The notes under the pieces were generated by a model. It ran no database searches and was not told the origin of the DNA. It saw only the letters and a program-made list of their open reading frames with translations. 64,000 bases of DNA from the NCBI RefSeq assembly GCF_003347665.1, contig NZ_QDGA01000001.1, positions 124,001-188,000 of the forward strand, in the 5' to 3' direction. Shown in pieces: positions 16,989 through 26,025 of the stretch. Made by a program: the position numbers and the translations under genes. The DNA is from Microvirga calopogonii. GTDB lineage: Bacteria; Pseudomonadota; Alphaproteobacteria; Rhizobiales; Beijerinckiaceae. Within the stretch, counting starts at the first letter, position 1. Each line of letters starts with the position of its first letter.

Positions 16989-18298
16989 GACGATTTCTCC
17001 TCATGCTCGTCATGACGGGTCTCGAACATGGAGACCACCGGCAGGAAGCGCACGAAAAGCAGCAGAAGGCCTGCGAACAACCCGATGGTTCCAAGGAAGA
17101 GCCCCGTCTCGGCCAGCGTCGGGCTGTAGGTCCGCCAGATCGACGGCAGGTAATCGGTCTGGAGACCGCCGACGATGATCGAGAAGCGATCGAACCAGAT
17201 GCCGACCCCGATGGAGATGCCGACGAAGACGCACGCGAGGGTGCTCCGGCGCGCGGCTTTGAGCCAGAGGAGTTGCGGAATCAGGATGCTGTAGACGATG
17301 GCCGTCCAGTAGAGCCCCGCGTAATCGCCCGTCAGGCGGTTGAACGTGGCCTCCTGGGCGATCCGATCCGCGAGCAGCGCCGCGACGATCTCGTCGACAT
17401 AGAGATAGGCCGACACGAGGGCGCTCGCGAGGACGAGCTTGCCCAGGAGGTCGATGTCGCCCTCGTCGATATACGGCCCCAGCCGCAGGCCCCAGCGCAG
17501 CAGGACAGCAACGAGGAGAACGATGGACAACCCCTGCGCCAGTCCGGTGGCGACGAAGTGGAGCGGCTGGCGCGTCTCGTGCCAGTCGGGCACCAGGGTC
17601 ACGGCGAATTCGAAGGCCACCGTGCTCTGCATGATGAGGATCAGGGGCAGCACCAGGATCGCAACGAGACGATAGGCGCGCTGATGATAGGCCCAGTCGC
17701 GGACCGACCCACGCCATCCGAGGGCGAAGACACCGTAGATGCGCTTGACATTCCTGCTCCGGGCGCGGTCGCGCAGGGTCGCGAGATCGGGAATGAGGCC
17801 CACATACCAGAGCAGGCTCGTGACGACCGCATGGGTGCTGATGGCCCAGAAATCCCACATGAGAGTGCTGCGGAACTGCGGCCAGACCTCGAAGGTCGCC
17901 GGGTACGGGAACACCCAGTAAAACAGCCAGGGGCGCCCGAGATGAAAGATCGGGAAGATCCCCGCGCAGACGACCGCGAAGAACGCCACCCCTTCCGCGA
18001 AGCGGTTCACCGCCGTGCGCAGATCGTGGCGGCGTAGCACCAGAATGGCGGCGAAGAGGCTCGCCCCGTTGGCGATGCCGATCCACCAGGCGTAGTTGAT
18101 CAGGTCGAAGCCCCAGACGAACGGGATGTTGACGCCCCAGACCCCGATGCCGACGAACGTAACCGAGACCAGCGTGTAACCCAGGAGCAGCACGAGCGCG
18201 CCGGAGGCCAGGAGAGCTGCCCACCAGATCACGCCGAATCGGCGGGCGAGCGGAACTTCCGCGACTGTTCTCGTGACGGCCTGGGCCTCGCTGGTCAT
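16985..18298 (-). CDS. actC: Alternative complex III subunit ActC (NrfD/PsrC-like)
   Basis: A 437-residue polytopic protein with about ten helices, of the NrfD/polysulfide-reductase membrane family. It has 'FGLINYAWWIGIANGASLFAA'-type sequence in the first half ('GFDLINYAWWIGIANG') and long family-typical helices. In ACIII this subunit binds quinol next to the ActB Fe-S domain. It starts four bases after actB and overlaps actD. The combination with ActB and a DUF3341 gene distinguishes it from Nrf or Psr systems. Confidence 0.9.
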   Translation of the reverse strand: MTSEAQAVTRTVAEVPLARRFGVIWWAALLASGALVLLLGYTLVSVTFVGIGVWGVNIPFVWGFDLINYAWWIGIANGASLFAAILVLRRHDLRTAVNRFAEGVAFFAVVCAGIFPIFHLGRPWLFYWVFPYPATFEVWPQFRSTLMWDFWAISTHAVVTSLLWYVGLIPDLATLRDRARSRNVKRIYGVFALGWRGSVRDWAYHQRAYRLVAILVLPLILIMQSTVAFEFAVTLVPDWHETRQPLHFVATGLAQGLSIVLLVAVLLRWGLRLGPYIDEGDIDLLGKLVLASALVSAYLYVDEIVAALLADRIAQEATFNRLTGDYAGLYWTAIVYSILIPQLLWLKAARRSTLACVFVGISIGVGIWFDRFSIIVGGLQTDYLPSIWRTYSPTLAETGLFLGTIGLFAGLLLLFVRFLPVVSMFETRHDEHEEKSS

Positions 18299-18302
18299 GC
18301 GG

Positions 18303-21233
18303 CTACCCGTTTTCGGAGGACGGTTCGATGCGGGCGAGATAGGTCGTGCGCGGCCTCGTGTTCAGCGTGCCGAGCAGCGCATAATTGCGCGGACTCGCCT
18401 TGAGCCGGCTCACGGCGCTATTGGGATCGTTCACGTCGCCGAACACGATGGCCTGCGTCGGGCAGGCCTGCTGGCACGCCGTCACGACCTCGCCGTCGCG
18501 CAGGGGCCTGTCCTCGATCCGCGCATCCGCGCGGGCCGCGCCAATGCGCTGGACGCAATAGGTGCATTTCTCCATGACGCCGCGATCCCGAACCGTCACC
18601 TGCGGGTTCATGGCATCGGGCGAGGCGGTGTAGTCCGTGCCCTGGTAATCGAGGAAGTTGAAGCGGCGGACCTTGTAGGGGCAGTTGTTCGAGCAGGTCC
18701 GCGTGCCGATGCAGCGGTTATAGACCATGTCGTTGAGCCCTTCCGCCGAATGCACCGTCGCGTTCACCGGGCAGACCACCTCGCAGGGCGCCTTCTCGCA
18801 ATGCATGCAGGGCACGGGCTGGAAATAGGTATCGGGATTGGCCGGATCCCCGGCATGGTAGCGGTCGACCCGCAGCCAGTGCATCTCCCGTCCCCTCGCC
18901 ACCTCCTCCGGCCCGACGACCGCGACGTTGTTCTCGGACTGACACGCGATGACGCAGGCATTGCAGCCGATGCAGGCATCGAGATCGATGGCCATGCCCC
19001 AGGCATGCCCCTCGTAGGACCAGTCCGGATAGAGGGAGGGCTGCTCCGTTGCAGCCTCGACGGCCTCCCGGTCGGAGGCGACCACGCGCACGATGTCGCG
19101 GCCCTGCAGCGAATGGTGCTGCTGCGTCGAGATCACCGGCATCCTCTCACCGGTCTTCCTGATCTCGCCCGAAGCGATCCAGGGCCGGCGGGACGGACGC
19201 ACCGCATAGGCATCGAACCCGATGCCATTGCCGATCCTGCCGGCATGCCGGCGACCATGGCCGAGGGTCAGGGTCACGGCCCCCGGCGCATGCCCCGGCA
19301 TGACCCAGACCGGTACGCGGATCACCCTCCCCTCGACCGTCAGGTCGATCGCATCGCCCGAGGTCAATCCGAACACGGTCGCCGTCTCCGGTCCGATCAG
19401 GGCCGCATTGCCCCAGACCTGTTTCGTCAGAGGCTTCGGCAGCTCCTGCAGCCAGCCGTTATTCGCATAGGAGCCGTCCCAGACGGATGGGTCGGGAGCG
19501 AATACCACATCGATTCCAGCCGAGGTGGCAGGAGCTTCCAGTTCAACTGCCAGCTCGGATCGTATCGACGCATCGACGCCTGGCAGGGCCGAACCCTCGA
19601 TCACGCCGTCCTCGAGCGAGCGTGCCCAGCGCTCCTCGAAACCATCGCCCCAGGCCTCCCGCCAAGTCGCCTGGACGAGCGCCCGTCCATCCAGATTCTG
19701 CCCTGCCATGAGGCCGAGGAACTCCTCGGCGCTCAGCCCCGGCTTGAGCGGCATCGTTGCAGGCTGCCGCAAGCCCACAGTTCCATCGAAGGCCCGCAGG
19801 TCGCCCCAGCTCTCGAGCGGATGCGCTTCAGGAACATGCCAGCGGCAGACAGCCGCCGTCTCGTCCCAGTGCTGTCCGAGATGCAGCGACAGGGGCACCC
19901 GCCCGATAAGCGCGGTCAAGTCAATGTCGGCGGGTGCGGTATAAACCGGATTGCCTCCGAGAATGAGGAGATGCGACACCTCACCGGCTTGAATGGCCCC
20001 GGCCAGATCGGCCAGCGTGCGCGTATCGTTCGCCACCGACCTGACCGGTTCGATGGCGCGGACCGTCGTTCCGAACGCACCGATATGGGCATTGACCGCG
20101 TGAACAAGCGTGTGAATGCGGGCCGGTTGCTCGCGCCCCGCGACCACCAACCCGCGTGGTCCCGCACGGAGCAGGTCGTCCGCGAGTTTCGAGACGGATG
20201 GATGCGGAGTACCAGCAGGCGCAGGGCCGGCTCCCAGAGCAGCTGCAAGCGCCTGAACGAAGATTTCGACGTCTCGGGGCCTGAGAGAAATGCGTTCGTC
20301 CGCGCGAGTTCCAACAAGGCTGGGCCTCGTCTCGACGGCAGAGAGACGCGGCAGTGCCCGATCATTCCTCCTCCGTCGCGCCTGATAATCGGCGGCATAA
20401 CGCAGGTGCCCCGCCTCCTCGGCGAAAAGATCGCCGCCCAAGGTGACGACGATGTCCGCCTGCGTCAGATCATAGACAAAGTCGAGATCCCGTCCGAATG
20501 CGGCCGTCGCGGCGGTTCGCCTGTTATCATCGTCGATAGGTGAAAACTCATGCCATTGCGCAAAAGGAAAGAGTTGCCGCGCCTGCGCCATCAGCCGGTG
20601 CAAGGTTGGCGAGGAGGTCGGCGGCATGAGGATATGCAGCCCCCGCCCTTCGTGCGCAACGAGCTCGTTGCGCACGAGGCGGATGAAGCTCGTGAGTTCC
20701 TCCCAACTTTGTGCCGATCCATTCTGCAGCGGGGACTCGGAGCGATCGGGATCGTAGAGGGAGAGGATCTCGGCCTGGGCGAACACATCCGTCGCACCGA
20801 AGCTTGCCGGATGCAGCGCATTTCCTTCGACCTTGACCGGCCGCCCTTCCTGCGCCTTCACCAGAACGCCCCGGCCATAACCATTCAACGGCAGAGACGT
20901 GGCGATGGTGACCGGCACGCCGGGCGCATAGCCCGTTAGGTTGTGGCTCTGCGACACGAGCGGAGCATTCTTTTCAGCCCCGCTGCCGTTGCATGCCGCA
21001 AGGCCTCCCAGGGCGAAGGAGGCGCCCATGAGCCTGAGGAGGGTGCGCCGGTCGATGGACGAAGCCTGCACGATGTCGGGGAATTCGGCCTCCACGTAAC
21101 GGCGAACCTCCGGCATATCGGCCAGTTCTTCCAGGCTGCGCCACAGCCGTGGCCCGTCCTCATCTGCGAGGCGGGCCTTCAAGGCGTCGAGATCGAGTAA
21201 TGCTTTCTCACGCATCGCGTCTACCGGTGGCAT
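18303..21233 (-). CDS. actB: Alternative complex III subunit ActB (Fe-S / molybdopterin-oxidoreductase-like fusion)
   Basis: A 976-residue exported protein. 'DRRTLLRLMGASFALGGLAAC' (about residues 60-80) is a twin-arginine-type signal ending in a lipobox-like Cys. The middle is a molybdopterin-oxidoreductase-like fold that in ACIII carries no Mo cofactor. The last ~230 residues form a ferredoxin domain with Cys groups 'CIGCNACVIAC', 'CMHCEKAPCEVVC', 'CIGTRTCSNNC' and 'CTYC...CQQACP', enough for the three [4Fe-4S] and one [3Fe-4S] clusters known in ActB. Starts at 21233 and 21215 are both possible. It overlaps actA by 13 bases. Confidence 0.92.
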   Translation of the reverse strand: MPPVDAMREKALLDLDALKARLADEDGPRLWRSLEELADMPEVRRYVEAEFPDIVQASSIDRRTLLRLMGASFALGGLAACNGSGAEKNAPLVSQSHNLTGYAPGVPVTIATSLPLNGYGRGVLVKAQEGRPVKVEGNALHPASFGATDVFAQAEILSLYDPDRSESPLQNGSAQSWEELTSFIRLVRNELVAHEGRGLHILMPPTSSPTLHRLMAQARQLFPFAQWHEFSPIDDDNRRTAATAAFGRDLDFVYDLTQADIVVTLGGDLFAEEAGHLRYAADYQARRRRNDRALPRLSAVETRPSLVGTRADERISLRPRDVEIFVQALAAALGAGPAPAGTPHPSVSKLADDLLRAGPRGLVVAGREQPARIHTLVHAVNAHIGAFGTTVRAIEPVRSVANDTRTLADLAGAIQAGEVSHLLILGGNPVYTAPADIDLTALIGRVPLSLHLGQHWDETAAVCRWHVPEAHPLESWGDLRAFDGTVGLRQPATMPLKPGLSAEEFLGLMAGQNLDGRALVQATWREAWGDGFEERWARSLEDGVIEGSALPGVDASIRSELAVELEAPATSAGIDVVFAPDPSVWDGSYANNGWLQELPKPLTKQVWGNAALIGPETATVFGLTSGDAIDLTVEGRVIRVPVWVMPGHAPGAVTLTLGHGRRHAGRIGNGIGFDAYAVRPSRRPWIASGEIRKTGERMPVISTQQHHSLQGRDIVRVVASDREAVEAATEQPSLYPDWSYEGHAWGMAIDLDACIGCNACVIACQSENNVAVVGPEEVARGREMHWLRVDRYHAGDPANPDTYFQPVPCMHCEKAPCEVVCPVNATVHSAEGLNDMVYNRCIGTRTCSNNCPYKVRRFNFLDYQGTDYTASPDAMNPQVTVRDRGVMEKCTYCVQRIGAARADARIEDRPLRDGEVVTACQQACPTQAIVFGDVNDPNSAVSRLKASPRNYALLGTLNTRPRTTYLARIEPSSENG

Positions 21234-21871
21234 GTGCTGCAGCTGGTGAGGCGCCGGGATGCCTCCTGATAGAACACCCGCACATCCTCCGGCAGGTCAT
21301 TGCCGTGCGGCTCGTAGCCCATCGAGAACACTGCTTCGCGCGGCCGAAGGTGCGGCGTCGGATCGCGATGGCAATCCAGGCACCATCCCATCGACATGGT
21401 CTGGGTCTTCACCGTTCTCGGCATCTGGTCCACGCGGCCGTGGCAGGTTTCGCAGGCCACTCCCTTGGCCACATGAACGGCGTGATTGAAATACGCGTAA
21501 TCGGGCAGACGATGAACCGATGTCCATTCGATCGGCTGTCCAAGGAAGAAGCTCGATCTAATCGGTTCAAGGACGCTTGCTCCGATCCACACCTGCGAAT
21601 GGCACGACATGCAGGTCTGGGCCGACGGCATTCCTGCATCCGCGGTGCGCTCCACGGTGGAATGGCAATAGCGGCAATCGATACCCAGCGATCCGCTGTG
21701 AAGATCATGCCTGAATGGAACGGGCTGCGACGCAGGCTTACCCACATTCCACGTACTGCCGGATCTCGCCCAGACATAAGCTGCCGCGCCTGCGGCAACG
21801 GCGCCTAGGCCGATAAGCACGATCACCACACGAAACAGAGTGGTTGCCGCCGGTGTGAAGAGCTGCGCCAT
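21221..21871 (-). CDS. actA: Alternative complex III subunit ActA, pentaheme cytochrome c
   Basis: A 216-residue membrane-anchored multiheme cytochrome. One N-terminal helix (about 13-35) is followed by five CXXCH motifs at 66-70, 87-91, 140-144, 164-168 and 211-215, the last only one residue from the end. Five hemes is the number known for ActA. It heads the six-gene minus-strand operon actABCDEF. Electrons from the ActB clusters should enter these hemes and leave through ActE. The 147 bases upstream lie between it and the oxidoreductase gene; no clear promoter was seen. Confidence 0.92.
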   Translation of the reverse strand: MAQLFTPAATTLFRVVIVLIGLGAVAAGAAAYVWARSGSTWNVGKPASQPVPFRHDLHSGSLGIDCRYCHSTVERTADAGMPSAQTCMSCHSQVWIGASVLEPIRSSFFLGQPIEWTSVHRLPDYAYFNHAVHVAKGVACETCHGRVDQMPRTVKTQTMSMGWCLDCHRDPTPHLRPREAVFSMGYEPHGNDLPEDVRVFYQEASRRLTSCSTCHR

Positions 21872-22018
21872 TGCCTGTGCCGCGCACCCTTTACTGGTCA
21901 GGCAATGCGCCTGAGATGAAGCTTCGCTGTTGACACAATCGGTTCAGCGCAGCTTCGTTCCCTCAGGGCGTCCAAAGTTCGATACGTTCAGGACGAATTT
22001 CGAGTTCTAGCCGTTGAG

Positions 22019-24331
22019 TTATTCCGCCGCCTCCGGCTGCTGTTGCTGCATCAAGGCGATCCGAATCGGGATGGACTTCGCCGCCGGCACTTTGCTTTCA
22101 TCCGCATGGTGCCAGACTGGGATCAGCGGATTGCATTCCGGATAATAGGCCCCACAACAGCCTTCAGGAATATCGTAAGGCGTAACGCGCAAGCCGTCCA
22201 CCCGACGCATCACGCCGTCGTCGACGGCGGTCGTCAGGGTCACGAGGTCCCCTTCCGCCAGATTGAGGCGAGCGATATCGTTGCTGTTCATGAACAGAAC
22301 CATGCGAGTGCCGCGCACGCCCCTGAACCTGTCGTGATAGCCGTACACCGTCGTGTTGAACTGGTCGTTGGAGCGCAACGTCATGAGCTGGAGGATATCG
22401 GCATTCTGCTCGGCAATTCCGAGATCGGCCTCCAGGCTCTTGGGGGGCGTGAAGTTGGCCTTGCCCGTTTCGGTTTTCCACTTCCTCTCGCGTGCCGCGA
22501 TGGGACGGTGAAAGCCGCCCGGTTGCCACATGCGCTTGTTGAAGTCACGGAAATCTTCCGGATAGGTTTCCTCGATCGCGTCGCGTACGAGCGCATAATC
22601 GGCAACCCATTCATCCCACGGCACCTTGTCGTATGCCGGCAGCGTCGCCTTGGCGATCTCCGCGACGATCCGCGGCTCGGAGAGAAGGTCGGAGCTTGCC
22701 GGCTTGGCGATTCCCTTCGAGCCATGAATGCAGGCCGTCGAATCCTCGATGGATACGGCCTGAGGACCGGTTTCCTGCTCGTCGATTTCGATGCGTCCGA
22801 GGCAAGGCAGGATGTAGGAGATCTCGCCGGGAATGAGGTGATTGCGATTAAGCTTCGTCGAGATCTGCACGGAGAGGCGCAGGCGCGTCCAAGCCTCCTC
22901 CATGGCTGCCGTCTCCGGCACAGCCCGCACGAAGTTTCCGCCGAGCGCAACGAAGGCCTTGACCTCGCCTTTGATGATGGCTTCGCAAGTCTCGACCGTC
23001 GACAGTCCCTTCCAGCGCGGAGGCTCGAAGCCGTATTGCTCCTTGAGCTTGTCGAGAGGGACCAACTCGGGCTTCTCCGAGATCCCGACCGTCCGCTGCC
23101 CCTGCACGTTGGAATGGCCGCGCACCGGGCAGATGCCGGCGCCCGGCTTGCCGATATTCCCGCGCAGGAGAAGCAGATTGACGAGCATCTGCACGTTCTC
23201 GACGCCCGCCTTGTGCTGGGTTAGCCCCATTCCGTAGATGCCCATGGCGGCATTGGCCTGGGAATAAACGGTCGCGGCCGCTTCCAGAGCTTCCTGCGGC
23301 AGGCCGGAACGTCGTTCCAATTCGGGCCACGATGCCTGCCGGGCGGCGCGGGCGAACTCCTCGAAGCCGTGGGTATGCTCGGCGATGAACGCATGATCGA
23401 GAACCGGCTTGCCGCCAACCTCCCGGGCGCGATCGTCGGCTTCGATCAGGGCCTTGGCCATTCCCATGAGCGCCGCGATGTCGCCGCCGATCTTGAGCTG
23501 ATGGTACTGTGATGAGATCCGAGTTTCCGATCCAGTCAGCATCTCGGTTGGCGCCTGGGGATTGGTGAAGCGCTCGAGGCCACGTTCCTTCAGAGGATTG
23601 AACGTGATGATGGGAACACCTCGCTTCGAGGCTTCCTGCAGCGGGTGGAGCATGCGCGGGCTGCTGGTGCCGACATTCTGGCCGAAGAACAGGATGCAGT
23701 CCGTCTTCTCGAAATCGTCGAGCATTACCGTTCCCACGGGAACGCCGATGCTTTTCGGCAGAGCGACAGAGGTGCTCTCGTGGCACATGTTGGAGGAGTC
23801 CGGCAGGTTGTTGGTGCCGTAGAGCCGGGCGAACAGCGCCCACATGTAGGAGGTTTCAAGCGAGGCGCGACCGGAGGTGTAGAACACCACCTCGCGCGGA
23901 TCGAAGCCCTCCAGTTCCCGTCCGATCTCGTGGAATGCGTCCTCCCAGCTCACGGGCACATAGGTGTCCGAAGCGGCGTCGAAGCGCATGGGATGCGTGA
24001 GGCGCCCGGCCTCCTCAAGGTCGTGGTCGGCCCAGGTCCTGAGGTCGGAGACGGTATGCTCGGCGAAGAATTCGGGCGTCACCCGCTTCGTGGTGAGCTC
24101 CCATGCCGTCGCCTTGGCGCCATTCTCGCAGTATTCGAAAGGATGCGGATCCGCCGGCTTGGCCCAGGCACAGCTTACGCAGGCATAACCGTCAGGCTTG
24201 TTCTGCTTGAGCAAGATCGCATTGCCGCTGACGAGCCGCCCTTCCCTCGTCAGGATGCTCTCGACGGATCTAACGGACCCCCAGCCTCCTGCAGGCCCGG
24301 AATAAGGTTGGATCTTCGATTCATCGTTCAT
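22019..24331 (-). CDS. FdhF/YdeP-family molybdopterin oxidoreductase
   Basis: A 770-residue cytoplasmic-type molybdopterin oxidoreductase; no signal peptide is visible. The N-terminal 'CVSCAWAKPADPHPFEYCENGAK' holds Cys residues for an iron-sulfur site, but in the YdeP-type arrangement, not the full four-Cys motif of formate dehydrogenase H. Later come 'SSNMCHESTSVALPKSIG', with a Cys at the usual Mo-ligand region, and the C-terminal molydopterin-dinucleotide-binding domain ('LMTLRSNDQFNTTVYGYHDRFRGVRGTR'). The substrate is unknown; E. coli YdeP is linked to acid resistance. It is monocistronic, downstream of a 12-bp tandem repeat. Confidence 0.85.
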   Translation of the reverse strand: MNDESKIQPYSGPAGGWGSVRSVESILTREGRLVSGNAILLKQNKPDGYACVSCAWAKPADPHPFEYCENGAKATAWELTTKRVTPEFFAEHTVSDLRTWADHDLEEAGRLTHPMRFDAASDTYVPVSWEDAFHEIGRELEGFDPREVVFYTSGRASLETSYMWALFARLYGTNNLPDSSNMCHESTSVALPKSIGVPVGTVMLDDFEKTDCILFFGQNVGTSSPRMLHPLQEASKRGVPIITFNPLKERGLERFTNPQAPTEMLTGSETRISSQYHQLKIGGDIAALMGMAKALIEADDRAREVGGKPVLDHAFIAEHTHGFEEFARAARQASWPELERRSGLPQEALEAAATVYSQANAAMGIYGMGLTQHKAGVENVQMLVNLLLLRGNIGKPGAGICPVRGHSNVQGQRTVGISEKPELVPLDKLKEQYGFEPPRWKGLSTVETCEAIIKGEVKAFVALGGNFVRAVPETAAMEEAWTRLRLSVQISTKLNRNHLIPGEISYILPCLGRIEIDEQETGPQAVSIEDSTACIHGSKGIAKPASSDLLSEPRIVAEIAKATLPAYDKVPWDEWVADYALVRDAIEETYPEDFRDFNKRMWQPGGFHRPIAARERKWKTETGKANFTPPKSLEADLGIAEQNADILQLMTLRSNDQFNTTVYGYHDRFRGVRGTRMVLFMNSNDIARLNLAEGDLVTLTTAVDDGVMRRVDGLRVTPYDIPEGCCGAYYPECNPLIPVWHHADESKVPAAKSIPIRIALMQQQQPEAAE

Positions 24332-24370
24332 AGGGGCCAGCCTCCCGCTTGCCGCCGTTCACGCGCGGCG

Positions 24371-24402
24371 GTCGACACGACTGTCGACACGACTTATGTC
24401 AA
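24371..24402 (-). promoter_or_regulatory. Tandem 12-bp repeat and -35-like site upstream of the oxidoreductase
   Basis: The 12-mer GTCGACACGACT occurs twice back to back (24371-24382 and 24383-24394). On the minus strand TTGACA (24397-24402) immediately precedes it, pointing at the oxidoreductase start at 24331. A 17-base spacer gives CGTGTC as the -10, a weak match, so the promoter would be activated or use another sigma factor. The repeat itself is exact. Confidence 0.4.
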
Positions 24403-24600
24403 TGATCGGAAAGCCTGACCGTTCCTCCAGGGTGGAGAATGGTATGAAAAGCCACAGGCGGGGGCTCGGCACCGGCATCCCGCAAAAACTGCGATGGGAT
24501 GCAAAAAACCTCGTCAAACAGGCTAGACAGGGGCCAAGCGGTTTGTTACACGCACGGCCTCTTCAGCGGACATCGCGCCGCTGAAGAGCGCTACGGCGAC

Positions 24601-24676
<76 letters not shown>

Positions 24677-24823
24677 ATCTCTTCAAAAATCGAGTTCGAA
24701 GGGCGCAAGGCGGCCGGCCTGCGCGACAGCTGAGCCGCGCTCGACGGGATCGAACCCTTAGCGGCCAATATTCTTGTTATCTCGAAATATTCCACCCTTC
24801 TCGCTGCTTATTGCAATCGTCCC

Positions 24824-25903
24824 CTAGTGTTGTGACTCTAACGCTTGTTTCGCACGGGCAACCTTTTCCAGGATCGCTGAGGCCGGGGCGGTCCAGACAA
24901 AAGGTTTGGGATCGGCATTGTGGTGCTCCAGGTAGTCCATGATTGCGCTCTCCAGGTCGGGCACGCTCGTGAAGGCGCCCCGCCGGATGCGCTCCTGCGT
25001 GATCAGGGCAAAGAAGCGCTCGACTAGGTTGAGCCACAAAGCCGAAGTCGGGGTGAAGTGCAGATGAAAGCGCGGATGCTTTGCCAGCCAAGCCTTCACC
25101 TTCGGGTGCTTGTGGGTGGCATAGTTGTCCACGATCAGGTGCAGGTCGAGGTGCCGTGGCGTGGCCCGGTTGATCTCGCGCAGGAAGCGCAGAAACTCCT
25201 GATGACGATGCCGCTTCATGCAGGTGCCCAGAACTGTGCCAGTCGCCACATCAAGAGCGGCAAACAGGGTCGTGGTGCCATGTCGTTTGTAGTCGTGCGT
25301 CATTGTGCCGGCACGGCCCTTCTTGAGCGGCAGACCCGGCTGGGTGCGGTCGAGCGCCTGGATCTGAGATTTCTCGTCAACCGCGAGAACCAGGGCTTTG
25401 TCCGGCGGATCAAGATACAGGCCGACCACGTCCTGGACCTTCTCGACAAAGTGCTTGTCGGTGGAGAGCTTGAACGTCTTGACCAGATGCGGCTTGAGGC
25501 CGTGCGCGTGCCAGATCCGCTGCACGCTGGTGTGGGACAGGCCCACGGCAGCCGCCAGGGAGCGCACGCTCCACTGGGTCGCCCGTGGCGGCTTTTCGTG
25601 CAAGGTCATGTCGACCACCCGCTGGATCACCGCGGCCGTGAGGGGCTTGCGCCCCGGCGGGCGAGTGGCGTCCTTGAGAAGCCCCTCCACACCCGCCTGC
25701 ACATAGCGGCGGCGCCAGCGCCGCACCGTCAGAGTGCTCGTGCCGACGCGGGCGGCCACCTCGGTGGCGCGCAGGCCCTCGCCAGCCAGCAGAACAATCT
25801 GAGCCCGCCAGACCACCTTCTGGGGCGTGTTGCGGTCACGGACCAGGGTCTCCAGGCACTCCCGATCGGCGGCGGGAACCTCAATGCGTTCGATCTTGCC
25901 CAT
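24824..25903 (-). CDS. IS630-family transposase
   Basis: A 359-residue DDE transposase that excises and inserts the element at TA sites. The N-terminal helix-turn-helix region ('GLRATEVAARVGTSTLTVRRWRRRY') resembles IS630/Tc1 DNA-binding domains. Catalytic residues by my count are Asp176 ('VDEKSQ'), Asp259 ('VDNYATHK') and Glu295 ('LVERFF'). The ATG at 25903 is preferred; an in-frame GTG at 25942 also exists. The stop codon TAG is formed by the TA target duplication plus one flanking host base, so it lies outside the element. No frameshift is seen. Confidence 0.93.
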   Translation of the reverse strand: MGKIERIEVPAADRECLETLVRDRNTPQKVVWRAQIVLLAGEGLRATEVAARVGTSTLTVRRWRRRYVQAGVEGLLKDATRPPGRKPLTAAVIQRVVDMTLHEKPPRATQWSVRSLAAAVGLSHTSVQRIWHAHGLKPHLVKTFKLSTDKHFVEKVQDVVGLYLDPPDKALVLAVDEKSQIQALDRTQPGLPLKKGRAGTMTHDYKRHGTTTLFAALDVATGTVLGTCMKRHRHQEFLRFLREINRATPRHLDLHLIVDNYATHKHPKVKAWLAKHPRFHLHFTPTSALWLNLVERFFALITQERIRRGAFTSVPDLESAIMDYLEHHNADPKPFVWTAPASAILEKVARAKQALESQH

Positions 25904-25960
25904 CCAGGCAGCATCGCACAGCCCACCAGATTTCGGAATCACCCGTCAGTGACAGAACAC
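24827..25960 (-). mobile_element. IS630-family insertion sequence
   Basis: A 1134-bp element bounded by TA duplications at 24825-24826 and 25961-25962. Its ends are imperfect inverted repeats: GTGTTGTGACTCTAACG on the left and GTGTTCTGTCACTGACG on the right (reverse complement), 13 of 17 matching. Rejoining the flanks gives an uninterrupted CTAG, the IS630 target preference. It carries one intact transposase gene and sits between tRNA-Lys and the leuA terminator. The good ends and intact gene suggest a fairly recent, possibly active insertion. Confidence 0.9.
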
Positions 25961-25983
25961 TAGCGAAGGATTGCGCGTCCTTA

Positions 25984-26007
25984 CATCCCCGGCTCGCGCC
26001 GGGGATG
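25984..26007 (-). terminator. Hairpin downstream of leuA
   Basis: CATCCCCGG (25984-25992) and CCGGGGATG (25999-26007) form a perfect 9-bp stem around CTCGCG, 18 bases beyond the leuA stop. There is no U-run, so it may end transcription poorly or instead be a REP-type palindrome. Confidence 0.5.
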
Positions 26008-26025
26008 CATCAGGATGAAAGAGCG

